From Rhodoferax sp. (GTDB lineage Bacteria > Pseudomonadota > Gammaproteobacteria > Burkholderiales > Burkholderiaceae_C): a stretch of DNA of 8,208 nucleotides. Shown one piece after another: positions 1-5,565 of this stretch. The notes under the pieces were generated by a model. It was not told the DNA's origin and did no database searches. It was given only the letters and a program-made list of their open reading frames with translations. The position numbers and the translations under genes are program-made. Within the stretch, counting starts at the first letter, position 1, and each line of letters opens with the position of its first letter. Location: contig VERU01000094.1 of assembly GCA_018882485.1 (NCBI GenBank), forward strand, positions 1 to 8,208. Reading direction: 5' to 3'.

Positions 1-180
1 CCAGTGCACCACCTCGACCACCCTGGGCCGCTCGTTATCGATCAGGTCCAGCAGTTCAGCCCGAATCCGCGCGTAGCCTGCCGGCGTGATGTAGTTCTTG
101 CCGTTGGCCGGCAGCGCCGGCAGGCGCAATTCGTCATCGTCGGCGGAATCGTCCGTCTCTTTGGTGAAGGCCTTGTTCAT
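1..180 (-). CDS. greB: Transcription elongation factor GreB, N-terminal part (cut by window edge)
   Basis: The ATG at 180-178 opens a frame that runs off the left edge, giving 60 residues. After an acidic N-terminal tail of about 25 residues (KETDDSADDDE) comes NYITPAGYARIRAELLDL, then NERPRVVEVVHW. This matches the start of the GreB coiled-coil domain (E. coli GreB has a TREGYEKL...EERPEV..VTW pattern in the same order). GreB binds the secondary channel of RNA polymerase and stimulates transcript cleavage in backtracked complexes. The E. coli protein lacks such a long acidic tail; I take the tail as a lineage feature, because no later start fits better. No clear Shine-Dalgarno sequence precedes the ATG. 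The gene lies directly downstream of the tRNA-Arg terminator on the same strand, so it either has a promoter I cannot see or relies on readthrough. GreB is preferred over GreA because of the ERP...VVHW segment. The C-terminal domain is not visible. Confidence 0.85.
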   Translation of the reverse strand, partial: MNKAFTKETDDSADDDELRLPALPANGKNYITPAGYARIRAELLDLIDNERPRVVEVVHW

Positions 181-200
181 GGCGGGTTCGGAAAACGAAA

Positions 201-230
201 ACGGGTTACGCGATTTCTCACGTAACCCGT
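201..230 (-). terminator. Intrinsic terminator of tRNA-Arg
   Basis: A perfect 10-bp inverted repeat (ACGGGTTACG at 201-210 and CGTAACCCGT at 221-230) encloses a 10-base loop. On the minus strand it is followed at once by TTTCGTTTTC (200-191), a good U-tract. It begins 6 bases after the CCA end of the tRNA gene, so it most likely ends the tRNA transcript. It also separates the tRNA from greB. Confidence 0.8.
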
Positions 231-236
231 CCATTT

Positions 237-313
237 TGGCGCGGCTGGCAGGAATCGAACCCACGACCCCTTGGTTCGTAGCCAAGTACTCTATCCAGCT
301 GAGCTACAGCCGC
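237..313 (-). tRNA. tRNA-Arg (anticodon ACG)
   Basis: The 77-base gene folds as a complete cloverleaf. The acceptor stem is GCGGCTG (313-307) with CAGCCGC (247-241), followed by discriminator G and an encoded CCA (239-237). The D arm is GCTCAGCTGGATAGAGT. The anticodon stem is CTTGG/CCAAG around the loop CTACGAA, with anticodon ACG at 279-277. The T arm contains GGTTCGATTCC. ACG reads CGU, and after the usual A34-to-inosine change also CGC and CGA. The gene is monocistronic in appearance, with its own promoter-like sequence and terminator. Confidence 0.97.
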
Positions 314-322
314 GAAGCGCGC

Positions 323-331
323 AGTGTAGCA
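323..331 (-). promoter_or_regulatory. Extended -10 promoter of tRNA-Arg
   Basis: On the minus strand TGC-TACACT (331-323) fits an extended sigma-70 -10 element. The predicted transcription start falls near 316, three bases before the mature tRNA. The bases between -10 and start are GCGCGC, the GC-rich discriminator typical of stable-RNA promoters under stringent control. No good -35 hexamer is seen at the right spacing. The placement is inferred from sequence only. Confidence 0.5.
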
Positions 332-370
332 CGGCCCCCATCGTCTGGCCTGCGGGCCGCAACAACCGCT

Positions 371-379
371 TGCTAAACT
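371..379 (+). promoter_or_regulatory. Possible extended -10 promoter of the yqhA-family gene
   Basis: TGC-TAAACT (371-379) resembles an extended -10 element, about 50 bases before the ATG at 430. There is no convincing -35 hexamer. It would form a divergent pair with the tRNA-Arg promoter. A weak assignment from pattern alone. Confidence 0.3.
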
Positions 380-429
380 GGCCTCACCGCCCGCCGAACC
401 GGTCCGCAATTCCACCCCCCTGACTGACC

Positions 430-963
430 ATGACCAAGACCTCCGTGCGCCCAGCCTTTTCTTTGGAAGAGTTGCTGGAGAAACTCATTTTTGCCAGTCG
501 CTGGCTGCTGGTGCCCTTTTACCTGGGCCTGGTGCTGGCGCTGCTGCTGCTGGCCTACAAATTCGCAGCCGAGTTCCTGCATTTCGGATCGGCCATCGCC
601 GCTCTGAGCGAGACCGACACGCTGCTCGGCATACTGGGTCTGATCGACAAGACCCTGCTGGGCAACCTGCTGATCCTGGTCATCTTCAGCGGATACGAGA
701 ACTTCGTCTCGCTGATTGGCGTGGCGCAGGACAGCCCCGACCGCCCGCGCTGGATGGGCGATGTCGACTTCGCCGGCCTCAAGCTCAAACTCATCGGCTC
801 CATCGTCGCCCTGTCGGGCATCAACCTGCTGGGCGCCTTCCTGAACCTCAAGAGCTGGAGCTCGCAAGAGCTGGGCTGGATGGTCGGCATCCACCTGACA
901 TTTGTCATCACGGGCGTCCTGTTCGCCCTGTCCGAAAAGATCGGCCACGGCAAAGCGCACTGA
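430..963 (+). CDS. yqhA: UPF0114 (YqhA) family inner-membrane protein
   Basis: This 177-residue protein belongs to UPF0114/TIGR00645, the family of E. coli YqhA. Family hallmarks visible are FASRWLLVPFYLGL (21-34) and FSGYENFVS (86-94), plus the late IHLTFVI segment (154-160). Four hydrophobic segments are likely membrane helices, at about 24-46, 64-86, 118-138 and 149-167. The length is close to the E. coli protein (about 164) with a slightly longer N-terminus. The biochemical function of the family is not established; the structure suggests an integral inner-membrane protein. The ATG at 430 is chosen because the family similarity starts shortly after it, although no Shine-Dalgarno sequence is evident upstream. 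It stands alone, divergent from tRNA-Arg and convergent with putA, so it is probably monocistronic. Confidence 0.9.
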   Translation: MTKTSVRPAFSLEELLEKLIFASRWLLVPFYLGLVLALLLLAYKFAAEFLHFGSAIAALSETDTLLGILGLIDKTLLGNLLILVIFSGYENFVSLIGVAQDSPDRPRWMGDVDFAGLKLKLIGSIVALSGINLLGAFLNLKSWSSQELGWMVGIHLTFVITGVLFALSEKIGHGKAH

Positions 964-988
964 CAGCCCGACCCAGTCCCCCGGGCTG
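964..988 (+). terminator. Weak hairpin after the yqhA-family gene
   Basis: CAGCCCG (964-970) and CGGGCTG (982-988) form a 7-bp stem around an 11-base loop, starting directly after the stop codon. No T-tract follows, so it is not a classical intrinsic terminator. It could stabilise the 3' end or assist factor-dependent termination in this convergent gene pair. Confidence 0.3.
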
Positions 989-1052
989 CTCGAGGATGGA
1001 ACTGCGCATCAAGGAGGACCAGATCGACGCGATCCAAGGGACCGGCGGACAC

Positions 1053-1071
1053 CCGGCCTGCATCAGGCCAG
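1053..1071 (-). other. Hairpin across the putA stop codon
   Basis: On the minus strand CTGGCCTG (1071-1064) and CAGGCCGG (1060-1053) pair as 8 bp including one G:U, with the 3-base loop ATG. The hairpin spans the last codons and stop (1065-1063) of putA. There is no following U-tract, so a role in termination or 3'-end protection is only a guess. Confidence 0.35.
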
Positions 1072-4029
1072 CAAGGCCACGTTGCCCCCCGCTGCGGCGG
1101 TGTTGACGGTCAGCATCCGCTCGACGCAGAAGCGCTGCAGGTAGTGCGGTCCACCGGCCTTGGGGCCGGTGCCGCTCTGTCCTTCTCCGCCAAAGGGCTG
1201 CACCCCCACCACCGCACCGATCATGTTGCGGTTCACGTACACATTACCCACCCGGGCCGCCTCCGCCAGCGCCTGGGCACGGCTGTCGATACGGGTCTGC
1301 AGGCCCAGCGTAAGCCCGTAGCCCAGGGCGTTGATCTGCTCCACCAGCGCAAAAGGATCGCCCCGCCAGCGCAACACCTGCAGCACGGGGCCAAAGATCT
1401 CGGCTCGCACCTCGTCCAGCGATGCCACCTCAAACAGCTGGGGCACGATGCCGTGCGGATGCTCGGTCGGCACACGACCCGTCGGCATGACGTCCACGGC
1501 CCGCTCCTGCAAACGCTGCACGTGCCGCTGCACGCTGTCGCAGGCATCACGGTCGATCAGCGGCCCCACATCGGTGGCCCACTGCGCAGGATCTCCCACC
1601 ACCAGCTCCCGCGCGGCGCCGCGCACCATCTCGATCACCGCGTCGGCCACCTCCTCCTGCACGCACAGCAGGCGCAAGGCCGAGCAGCGCTGCCCGGCGC
1701 TGCGAAACGCACTCTGCACCACGGCATCGCTCACCTGCTCCGGAAGCGCGGTGCTGTCCACCACCATGGCATTGATGCCGCCGGTCTCCGCGATCAGGGG
1801 CACGATGGGCCCATCCTTGGCCGCCAGAGCCCGCTGAATAATCTTGGCCACCTGAGTCGAACCGGTGAACACCACCCCTGCCACGCCGGTCGCCGCCACC
1901 AGGGCCGCTCCCACCGTCTCCCCGGGGCCGTGCAGCAATTGCAAGGCATCGGCCGGCACCCCGGCCGCGTGCAGCAGCCGCACCGCCTCCTGCGCCACGG
2001 CCGGTGTCTGTTCGGCCGGCTTGGCCAGCACCGTGTTCCCCGTGACCAGTGCTGCCGCCACCTGCCCCAGAAAGATCGCCAGCGGAAAATTCCAGGGGCT
2101 GATGCACACCCAGATGCCCCGCCCCTCCAAGCGCAGGGTGTTGGTCTCGCCCGTCGGTCCGGGCAGCGTCTGCGGCGCCATCACCCGTTCGGCCTCGTTG
2201 GCGTAGTAGCGCAGGAAATCGACCGCCTCACGCACCTCGGCCACGGTGTCGCCCCAGGTCTTGTGCGCCTCGACCACCATCAGGGCGCACAGGCGCGGCA
2301 GCTCGGCCTGCAGGGCATCGGCCGCGCGCCGCAGCACGGCCGCCCGCTCTGCCACCGGGCGCCGACCCCATTGGGCCAGGGCGGCCCGTGCACGGGGCAC
2401 CGCTGCCAGAACCTGCTCGGACGTGGCCTCGGCCACCTGGGGCAACCCCCATTCCAGCCGCTCGGCATGGGCTCGCAGCAAGACATCGCGATGCGCCACC
2501 ACGGCCAGGTCCAGGCCTGTGCTGTTGGCACGCTGCGGCCCGTACAACACAGGCGGCAACGGCAGGCTGCCCACTGGCTCCAGCCGCAAAGGCGAACTCA
2601 GCAGGGCATCCATGCCCACCGACTCGTCGGCCAGCTGGTTCACAAACGAAGAGTTGGCGCCGTTTTCCAGCAGCCGGCGCACCAGATAGGCCAGCAAGTC
2701 GCGGTGTGCCCCCACCGGCGCGTACACCCGGCACTGCACCAGCGGGTTCTTCAGCACCTCGCGGTACACGCCCTCACCCATGCCATGCAGCCGCTGCAAC
2801 TCGAACGGCACCGCCTGACGGGCCGCCATCTGCAGAATGGCCGCGATGGTGCCCGCGTTGTGGGTGGCGAACTGCGGGTAAATCGCATCGGGCACCGCCA
2901 GCAGCGCCCGCGCGCACGCCAGATAACTCACGTCGGTGTGATGCTTGTGGGTGAACACCGGATAGTGCGGCAAGCCGGCCTCCTGCGCCCGCTTGATCTC
3001 CGCGTCCCAGTACGCGCCCTTCACCAGCCGGCACATGAAGCGCAGTCCATAGCGACGGCCCAGCGCGGCCACGTGGTCAATCAGGTCCGTGGCCCGGGTC
3101 TGGTAGGCCTGGAGCGCCAACCCGAAGCCCACCCACTGCGGGCACTGCTGCGCCACCCGCTGCGCCAGCGCCTCGAACACCTCCAGCGACAGTTCCAGCC
3201 GATCCACCTCTTCGGCATCGATGGTCAGCCCGATACCGGCCTCGGCGGCCGCCTCGCACAACGACCACACCCGCGGCACCAGCTCGGCCATCACGCGGCC
3301 ATGCTGTGCGTCTTCGTAGCGGGGGTGCAGTGCGCTGAGCTTGATCGAGATGCCGTCGTTTTCGGCCGGATGCCGGGTCCGGTCGGCGTTGCGGGCAATG
3401 GCGGCAATCGCCTCGCGGTAACTCGTCAGATAGCGCTCGGCATCGGCCTGGGTGCGCGCGCCCTCGCCCAGCATGTCAAAACTGAAACGCAGTTGCGCCT
3501 GGGCACGCCGGGCATGGGCGGCCTCGGTCAGCGCCTCGTCCACGGTCTGCCCAAGCACAAACTGGCGCCCGAGCAACTGCACCGCCCGCAACGTCGCGGC
3601 CACCACCGTGCGCGAGCCCAGCCGGCCCAGCAGGCCCGGCTCCCGCCCCTGCCCGGGCAGCAGCTGCTTGCTCAGCGCAATGGCCGCAGAAGACAGGCGC
3701 GCCAGCGTGGAATCCTCGTGCCCCTCAAAATCGGCCCGACCCAACTGGTCGGCCGTCAGCGCAACGGCCGTGGCCGTGTCGGGCACTCGCAGCAACGCCT
3801 CGGCCAGGCGCATCAGAGCCAGCCCCTCGGCGCTGGATATCGGGTACTCGCGCAACAGACTCTCCATGGCCCAGAACGGCGGCGGATGCCTGCGCACCGC
3901 CTCCACCCAGGGTGCGGCCTGTCGCCCCACAGCCGCCCAATCCAGCGCACCCTGCAAGGTGGCCAGGCGCTGGGCCACGATCTCGGCCTCAGGCCGGTAG
4001 GGAGATGGCAGACGATCCTGGGTACGCAT
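1063..4029 (-). CDS. putA: Bifunctional proline dehydrogenase / P5C dehydrogenase PutA (short type)
   Basis: The 988-residue enzyme oxidises L-proline to glutamate in two steps: an FAD-dependent proline dehydrogenase makes pyrroline-5-carboxylate, and an NAD-dependent aldehyde dehydrogenase oxidises the derived semialdehyde. The proline dehydrogenase barrel spans about 175-470. It shows FSFDMLGEGA (183-192), ISIKLSALHPRYE (227-239), RLVKGAYWDAEIKRA (334-348) and YAPVG...RRLLENGANSSF (436-462), with the substrate-binding arginine pair at 451-452. The aldehyde dehydrogenase part spans about 520-975, with SPWNFP (644-649), FTGST (721-725), catalytic Glu748 in IAETGG and catalytic Cys782 in GQRCSALR. 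There is no N-terminal ribbon-helix-helix DNA-binding domain and no extra C-terminal domain, so it matches the roughly 1000-residue short PutA class rather than the 1320-residue E. coli form. It probably acts peripherally at the inner membrane, passing electrons to quinone. The ATG at 4029 has AGGAAGGA upstream (4047-4040). It is divergent from a probable regulator. Confidence 0.97.
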   Translation of the reverse strand: MRTQDRLPSPYRPEAEIVAQRLATLQGALDWAAVGRQAAPWVEAVRRHPPPFWAMESLLREYPISSAEGLALMRLAEALLRVPDTATAVALTADQLGRADFEGHEDSTLARLSSAAIALSKQLLPGQGREPGLLGRLGSRTVVAATLRAVQLLGRQFVLGQTVDEALTEAAHARRAQAQLRFSFDMLGEGARTQADAERYLTSYREAIAAIARNADRTRHPAENDGISIKLSALHPRYEDAQHGRVMAELVPRVWSLCEAAAEAGIGLTIDAEEVDRLELSLEVFEALAQRVAQQCPQWVGFGLALQAYQTRATDLIDHVAALGRRYGLRFMCRLVKGAYWDAEIKRAQEAGLPHYPVFTHKHHTDVSYLACARALLAVPDAIYPQFATHNAGTIAAILQMAARQAVPFELQRLHGMGEGVYREVLKNPLVQCRVYAPVGAHRDLLAYLVRRLLENGANSSFVNQLADESVGMDALLSSPLRLEPVGSLPLPPVLYGPQRANSTGLDLAVVAHRDVLLRAHAERLEWGLPQVAEATSEQVLAAVPRARAALAQWGRRPVAERAAVLRRAADALQAELPRLCALMVVEAHKTWGDTVAEVREAVDFLRYYANEAERVMAPQTLPGPTGETNTLRLEGRGIWVCISPWNFPLAIFLGQVAAALVTGNTVLAKPAEQTPAVAQEAVRLLHAAGVPADALQLLHGPGETVGAALVAATGVAGVVFTGSTQVAKIIQRALAAKDGPIVPLIAETGGINAMVVDSTALPEQVSDAVVQSAFRSAGQRCSALRLLCVQEEVADAVIEMVRGAARELVVGDPAQWATDVGPLIDRDACDSVQRHVQRLQERAVDVMPTGRVPTEHPHGIVPQLFEVASLDEVRAEIFGPVLQVLRWRGDPFALVEQINALGYGLTLGLQTRIDSRAQALAEAARVGNVYVNRNMIGAVVGVQPFGGEGQSGTGPKAGGPHYLQRFCVERMLTVNTAAAGGNVALLA

Positions 4030-4039
4030 GGTGTTGATG

Positions 4040-4047
4040 TCCTTCCT
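4040..4047 (-). promoter_or_regulatory. Ribosome binding site of putA
   Basis: AGGAAGGA on the minus strand lies 10 bases upstream of the ATG at 4029 and supports that start. It is one of the few strong Shine-Dalgarno sequences in the window. Confidence 0.7.
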
Positions 4048-4079
4048 GGTGAATCCAAGCAGTATCGAAAGATCAATGA

Positions 4080-4101
4080 CTAATTTTTCACTAAAATTCA
4101 G
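4080..4101. promoter_or_regulatory. AT-rich imperfect palindrome between putA and putR; candidate operator
   Basis: The 94-base gap between the divergent starts contains an AT-rich block (about 4080-4120) that contrasts sharply with the GC-rich genes. Within it, 4080-4101 is an imperfect dyad: CTAATTTT on one side and AAAATTCAG on the other, with 14 of 22 positions matching the reverse complement. Lrp/AsnC proteins typically bind AT-rich, partly palindromic sites, and their divergent neighbours are usual targets. A PutR operator with overlapping promoters is therefore likely here. Exact -10/-35 boxes could not be assigned. Confidence 0.4.
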
Positions 4102-4123
4102 CTATTAAATAATCAACTATCCC

Positions 4124-4594
4124 GTGTCGGAATCCGAAACCCTGGACCGGATCGACCTGCGCATCCTGCAGGCCCTGCAGAGCGACGGCCGGCTGTCCAA
4201 CCTCAAGCTCGCCGAGACGGTGGCGCTCTCGCCCACCGCCACCCTGGCCCGCACGCAACGCCTGCAACGCGAGGGCTATATCCTGGGCTACGAGGCCCGG
4301 CTCAACCCGATCAAGCTCGGGCGCGGCATGCTGGTGTTCGTGGAGGTCCTGCTGGACCGAACCACGCCCAACGTCTTTCAGGCCTTCAAGGCCGCTGTGC
4401 AGGTGCATGGCGAAATCCTGGAATGCCACATGGTCGCGGGCGGATTCGACTACCTGCTCAAGACCCGCACCGCCCACATGGCCGCCTACCGCGACTTCGC
4501 CGGCCGCGTGCTGTGGCAACTACCGGGCGTGCGCGAAACCCGCACCTACGCCGTGATGGAAGAGGTCAAGGACACCCATCAGCTGCCACTCTGA
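4124..4594 (+). CDS. putR: Lrp/AsnC-family transcriptional regulator, probable PutR
   Basis: The 156-residue protein has the standard two-part Lrp/AsnC build. Residues 7-60 form a winged helix-turn-helix: LDRIDLRILQALQSDGR, then LAETVALSPTATLARTQRL with the recognition helix at about 36-48, and REGYILGYEA. About 67-150 form the RAM ligand-binding and oligomerisation domain, including the segment AGGFDYLLK. Lrp-type activators divergent from a putA lacking its own DNA-binding domain are known as PutR in alphaproteobacteria; they respond to proline and activate putA. The gene's position fits this role, but the ligand is inferred. The start is GTG at 4124: the family pattern begins immediately after it and no ATG lies upstream in frame. 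No Shine-Dalgarno sequence precedes it. It likely also controls its own expression through the shared intergenic region. Alternatives are regulators of other amino acids such as BkdR-type proteins. Confidence 0.85.
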   Translation: MSESETLDRIDLRILQALQSDGRLSNLKLAETVALSPTATLARTQRLQREGYILGYEARLNPIKLGRGMLVFVEVLLDRTTPNVFQAFKAAVQVHGEILECHMVAGGFDYLLKTRTAHMAAYRDFAGRVLWQLPGVRETRTYAVMEEVKDTHQLPL

Positions 4595-4899
4595 GACAGG
4601 GGGCAAGCTGCCGCACAGCGCCGGTCCCTCCAGAACTCGGTACACTATGCGAGTTGCAGCGCTTTTGCTTACCCGTGCTGCAGCCAGGTTCGAACTGGGC
4701 AGCGGCACCCCAAAACCGCTCACCTCCACCGCGCTCCACCTCACCGTGGGCCTCTTTCGGTGGTCCGACTTCTCCGCAGGCAAGCCTCACTCTCGCGACC
4801 CATTGCGTGGTCGCCCCAGCCCATGTTCCGTTGCATCCGCGATGGCATGAATCCGGGTCCAGGTCACTGTTGAACTGGAACCTTGCATCTATTTATTGC
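4595..4899 (+). other. 305-bp gene-free stretch; possible structured leader of the downstream pair
   Basis: I see no convincing gene here. TACACT (4641-4646) could be a -10 element, though no -35 is clear. If so, transcription would start near 4653, exactly at an 8-bp hairpin (GTTGCAGC 4653-4660 with GCTGCAGC 4677-4684, one G:U pair, 16-base loop). A second, shorter inverted repeat is CACCG (4742-4746) with CGGTG (4758-4762). A further promoter-like pair, TTGAAC (4870-4875) and TATTTA (4890-4895), sits just before the next ATG with only 14-15 bases between. An ATG at 4647 opens 67 codons, but the product is composition-like and unsupported. Confidence 0.35.
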
Positions 4900-5136
4900 A
4901 TGTCGACAACCAGCACACATCCCTTCGCAGTAGGCGAATTCACCATCACCCCGCTGAGCCGTTCGCACGGCGAAGGCCAGCACACCGCCGTCTTGTCCAT
5001 CCGCCGGGGCAGAGGCCGCCAGACCCACGACCGGGTCTACGCCTTCAAGCCCGAATTCAAGACGAAAGACAGCGCGCTGCTGTACGCCGCCGCACTGGGC
5101 CGCTACTGGCTGCTCAACCCCGCCTCGCTGGCATAA
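4900..5136 (+). CDS. Small uncharacterised protein upstream of infA
   Basis: The ATG at 4900 gives 78 residues. I cannot assign a function. The segment [22 protein letters not shown] looks like the start of a beta-rich domain, followed by [20 protein letters not shown] and a terminal helix-like part [16 protein letters not shown]. No signal peptide, membrane segment or cysteine is present; it is probably a small cytoplasmic protein. From memory, similar short proteins with a THDRV...F.P.F...AL.YAA pattern occur in Burkholderiales, but I could not verify this. It is 22 bases upstream of infA on the same strand and probably cotranscribed. No Shine-Dalgarno sequence precedes the ATG. The same frame is open far upstream, back to 4423, but that part overlaps putR and lacks support. 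A TTG at 4870 is an alternative start. Confidence 0.65.
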   Translation: MSTTSTHPFAVGEFTITPLSRSHGEGQHTAVLSIRRGRGRQTHDRVYAFKPEFKTKDSALLYAAALGRYWLLNPASLA

Positions 5137-5148
5137 CCGCACCCAACC

Positions 5149-5152
5149 AGGA
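5149..5152 (+). promoter_or_regulatory. Ribosome binding site of infA
   Basis: AGGA lies 6 bases upstream of the ATG at 5159, in the 22-base gap after the preceding stop codon, and supports that start. Confidence 0.55.
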
Positions 5153-5158
5153 CACCTG

Positions 5159-5428
5159 ATGGCCAAGGAAGAACTCATCGAAATGCAGGGCAAGGTCGAC
5201 GAAGTGCTGCCCGATATGCGCTACCGCATCACCCTGGAAAACGGCCACCAGCTGGTGGCCTACACCGGCGGCAAGATGCGCAAACACAGCATCCGCATCC
5301 TGGCCGGCGACCGGGTCACGCTGGAGATGTCGCCCTACGACCTGTCCAAGGGCCGCATCACCTTCCGTCACCTGGAAAACCGCCCACCCCGCTCGCCCGG
5401 CGCACCCGCCTTCAAGCGCACCCGCTGA
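5159..5428 (+). CDS. infA: Translation initiation factor IF-1 with C-terminal extension
   Basis: The 89-residue protein is IF-1, the small OB-fold factor that binds the A site of the 30S subunit during initiation. Matching E. coli IF-1 (72 residues) nearly block by block are [39 protein letters not shown] and [13 protein letters not shown]. After the normal end it carries about 18 more residues ([17 protein letters not shown]), basic and proline-rich and likely disordered. Betaproteobacteria often have two infA genes, one in the ribosomal-protein operon and one elsewhere. The surroundings here (no rpl, rpm, rps or secY genes) and the tail point to the second type. It follows the small uncharacterised gene, probably in one transcript, and could be linked to cold or stress adaptation; that link is inference. 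Confidence 0.93.
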   Translation: MAKEELIEMQGKVDEVLPDMRYRITLENGHQLVAYTGGKMRKHSIRILAGDRVTLEMSPYDLSKGRITFRHLENRPPRSPGAPAFKRTR

Positions 5429-5552
5429 CTCGGGGGGGGCTTGCGCCCGCGCAGGCCGGTTCGAGGGCGTTGCGTGCAGGCCATCGGCTGCCAGGCAGCG
5501 AAAAGTTGCTCGGCAGGCCGCTACTCACATTACAGTTACCCGTGCACACCAT

Positions 5553-5558
5553 GGGGAG
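5553..5558 (+). promoter_or_regulatory. Ribosome binding site deciding the DUF2130 gene start
   Basis: GGGGAG sits 7 bases before the GTG at 5566 and overlaps the ATG at 5551 that would otherwise be picked. No Shine-Dalgarno sequence precedes 5551, so this site favours the GTG. Confidence 0.55.
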
Positions 5559-5565
5559 CGCCACC

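Noticed and set aside
237..313. tRNA-Arg as an integration site for a mobile element
   Set aside because: No copy of the tRNA 3' end, integrase or phage-like gene is visible nearby; the neighbours on both sides are ordinary chromosomal genes.
1011..1017. Perfect AAGGAGG Shine-Dalgarno-like sequence
   Set aside because: No ATG, GTG or TTG follows at a usable distance, so it is probably chance.
996..1106. Short frame starting MELRIKEDQIDAIQ between the yqhA-family gene and putA
   Set aside because: The first 14 residues look protein-like, but the frame ends after 36 codons and its second half lies opposite the putA 3' end. No homologue came to mind. It could be a remnant, but the evidence is too thin.
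1144..4083. 979-codon open frame on plus, antisense to nearly all of putA
   Set aside because: It is codon-aligned with putA, so it stays open simply because putA almost never uses TTA, CTA or TCA codons in this GC-rich genome. The product is rich in His, Arg, Gln and Gly and has no family features, while putA has complete motifs.
4647..4850. 67-codon frame starting with ATG after the TACACT box
   Set aside because: It has no ribosome binding site and an Arg/Ser/Pro-rich product that looks like non-coding GC-rich sequence. The region is better explained as a leader.
4423..4899. Upstream extension of the small pre-infA protein to 237 residues
   Set aside because: The extension overlaps putR out of frame for over 170 bases and its translation is Arg/Pro/His-rich. 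The plausible protein begins near 4900.
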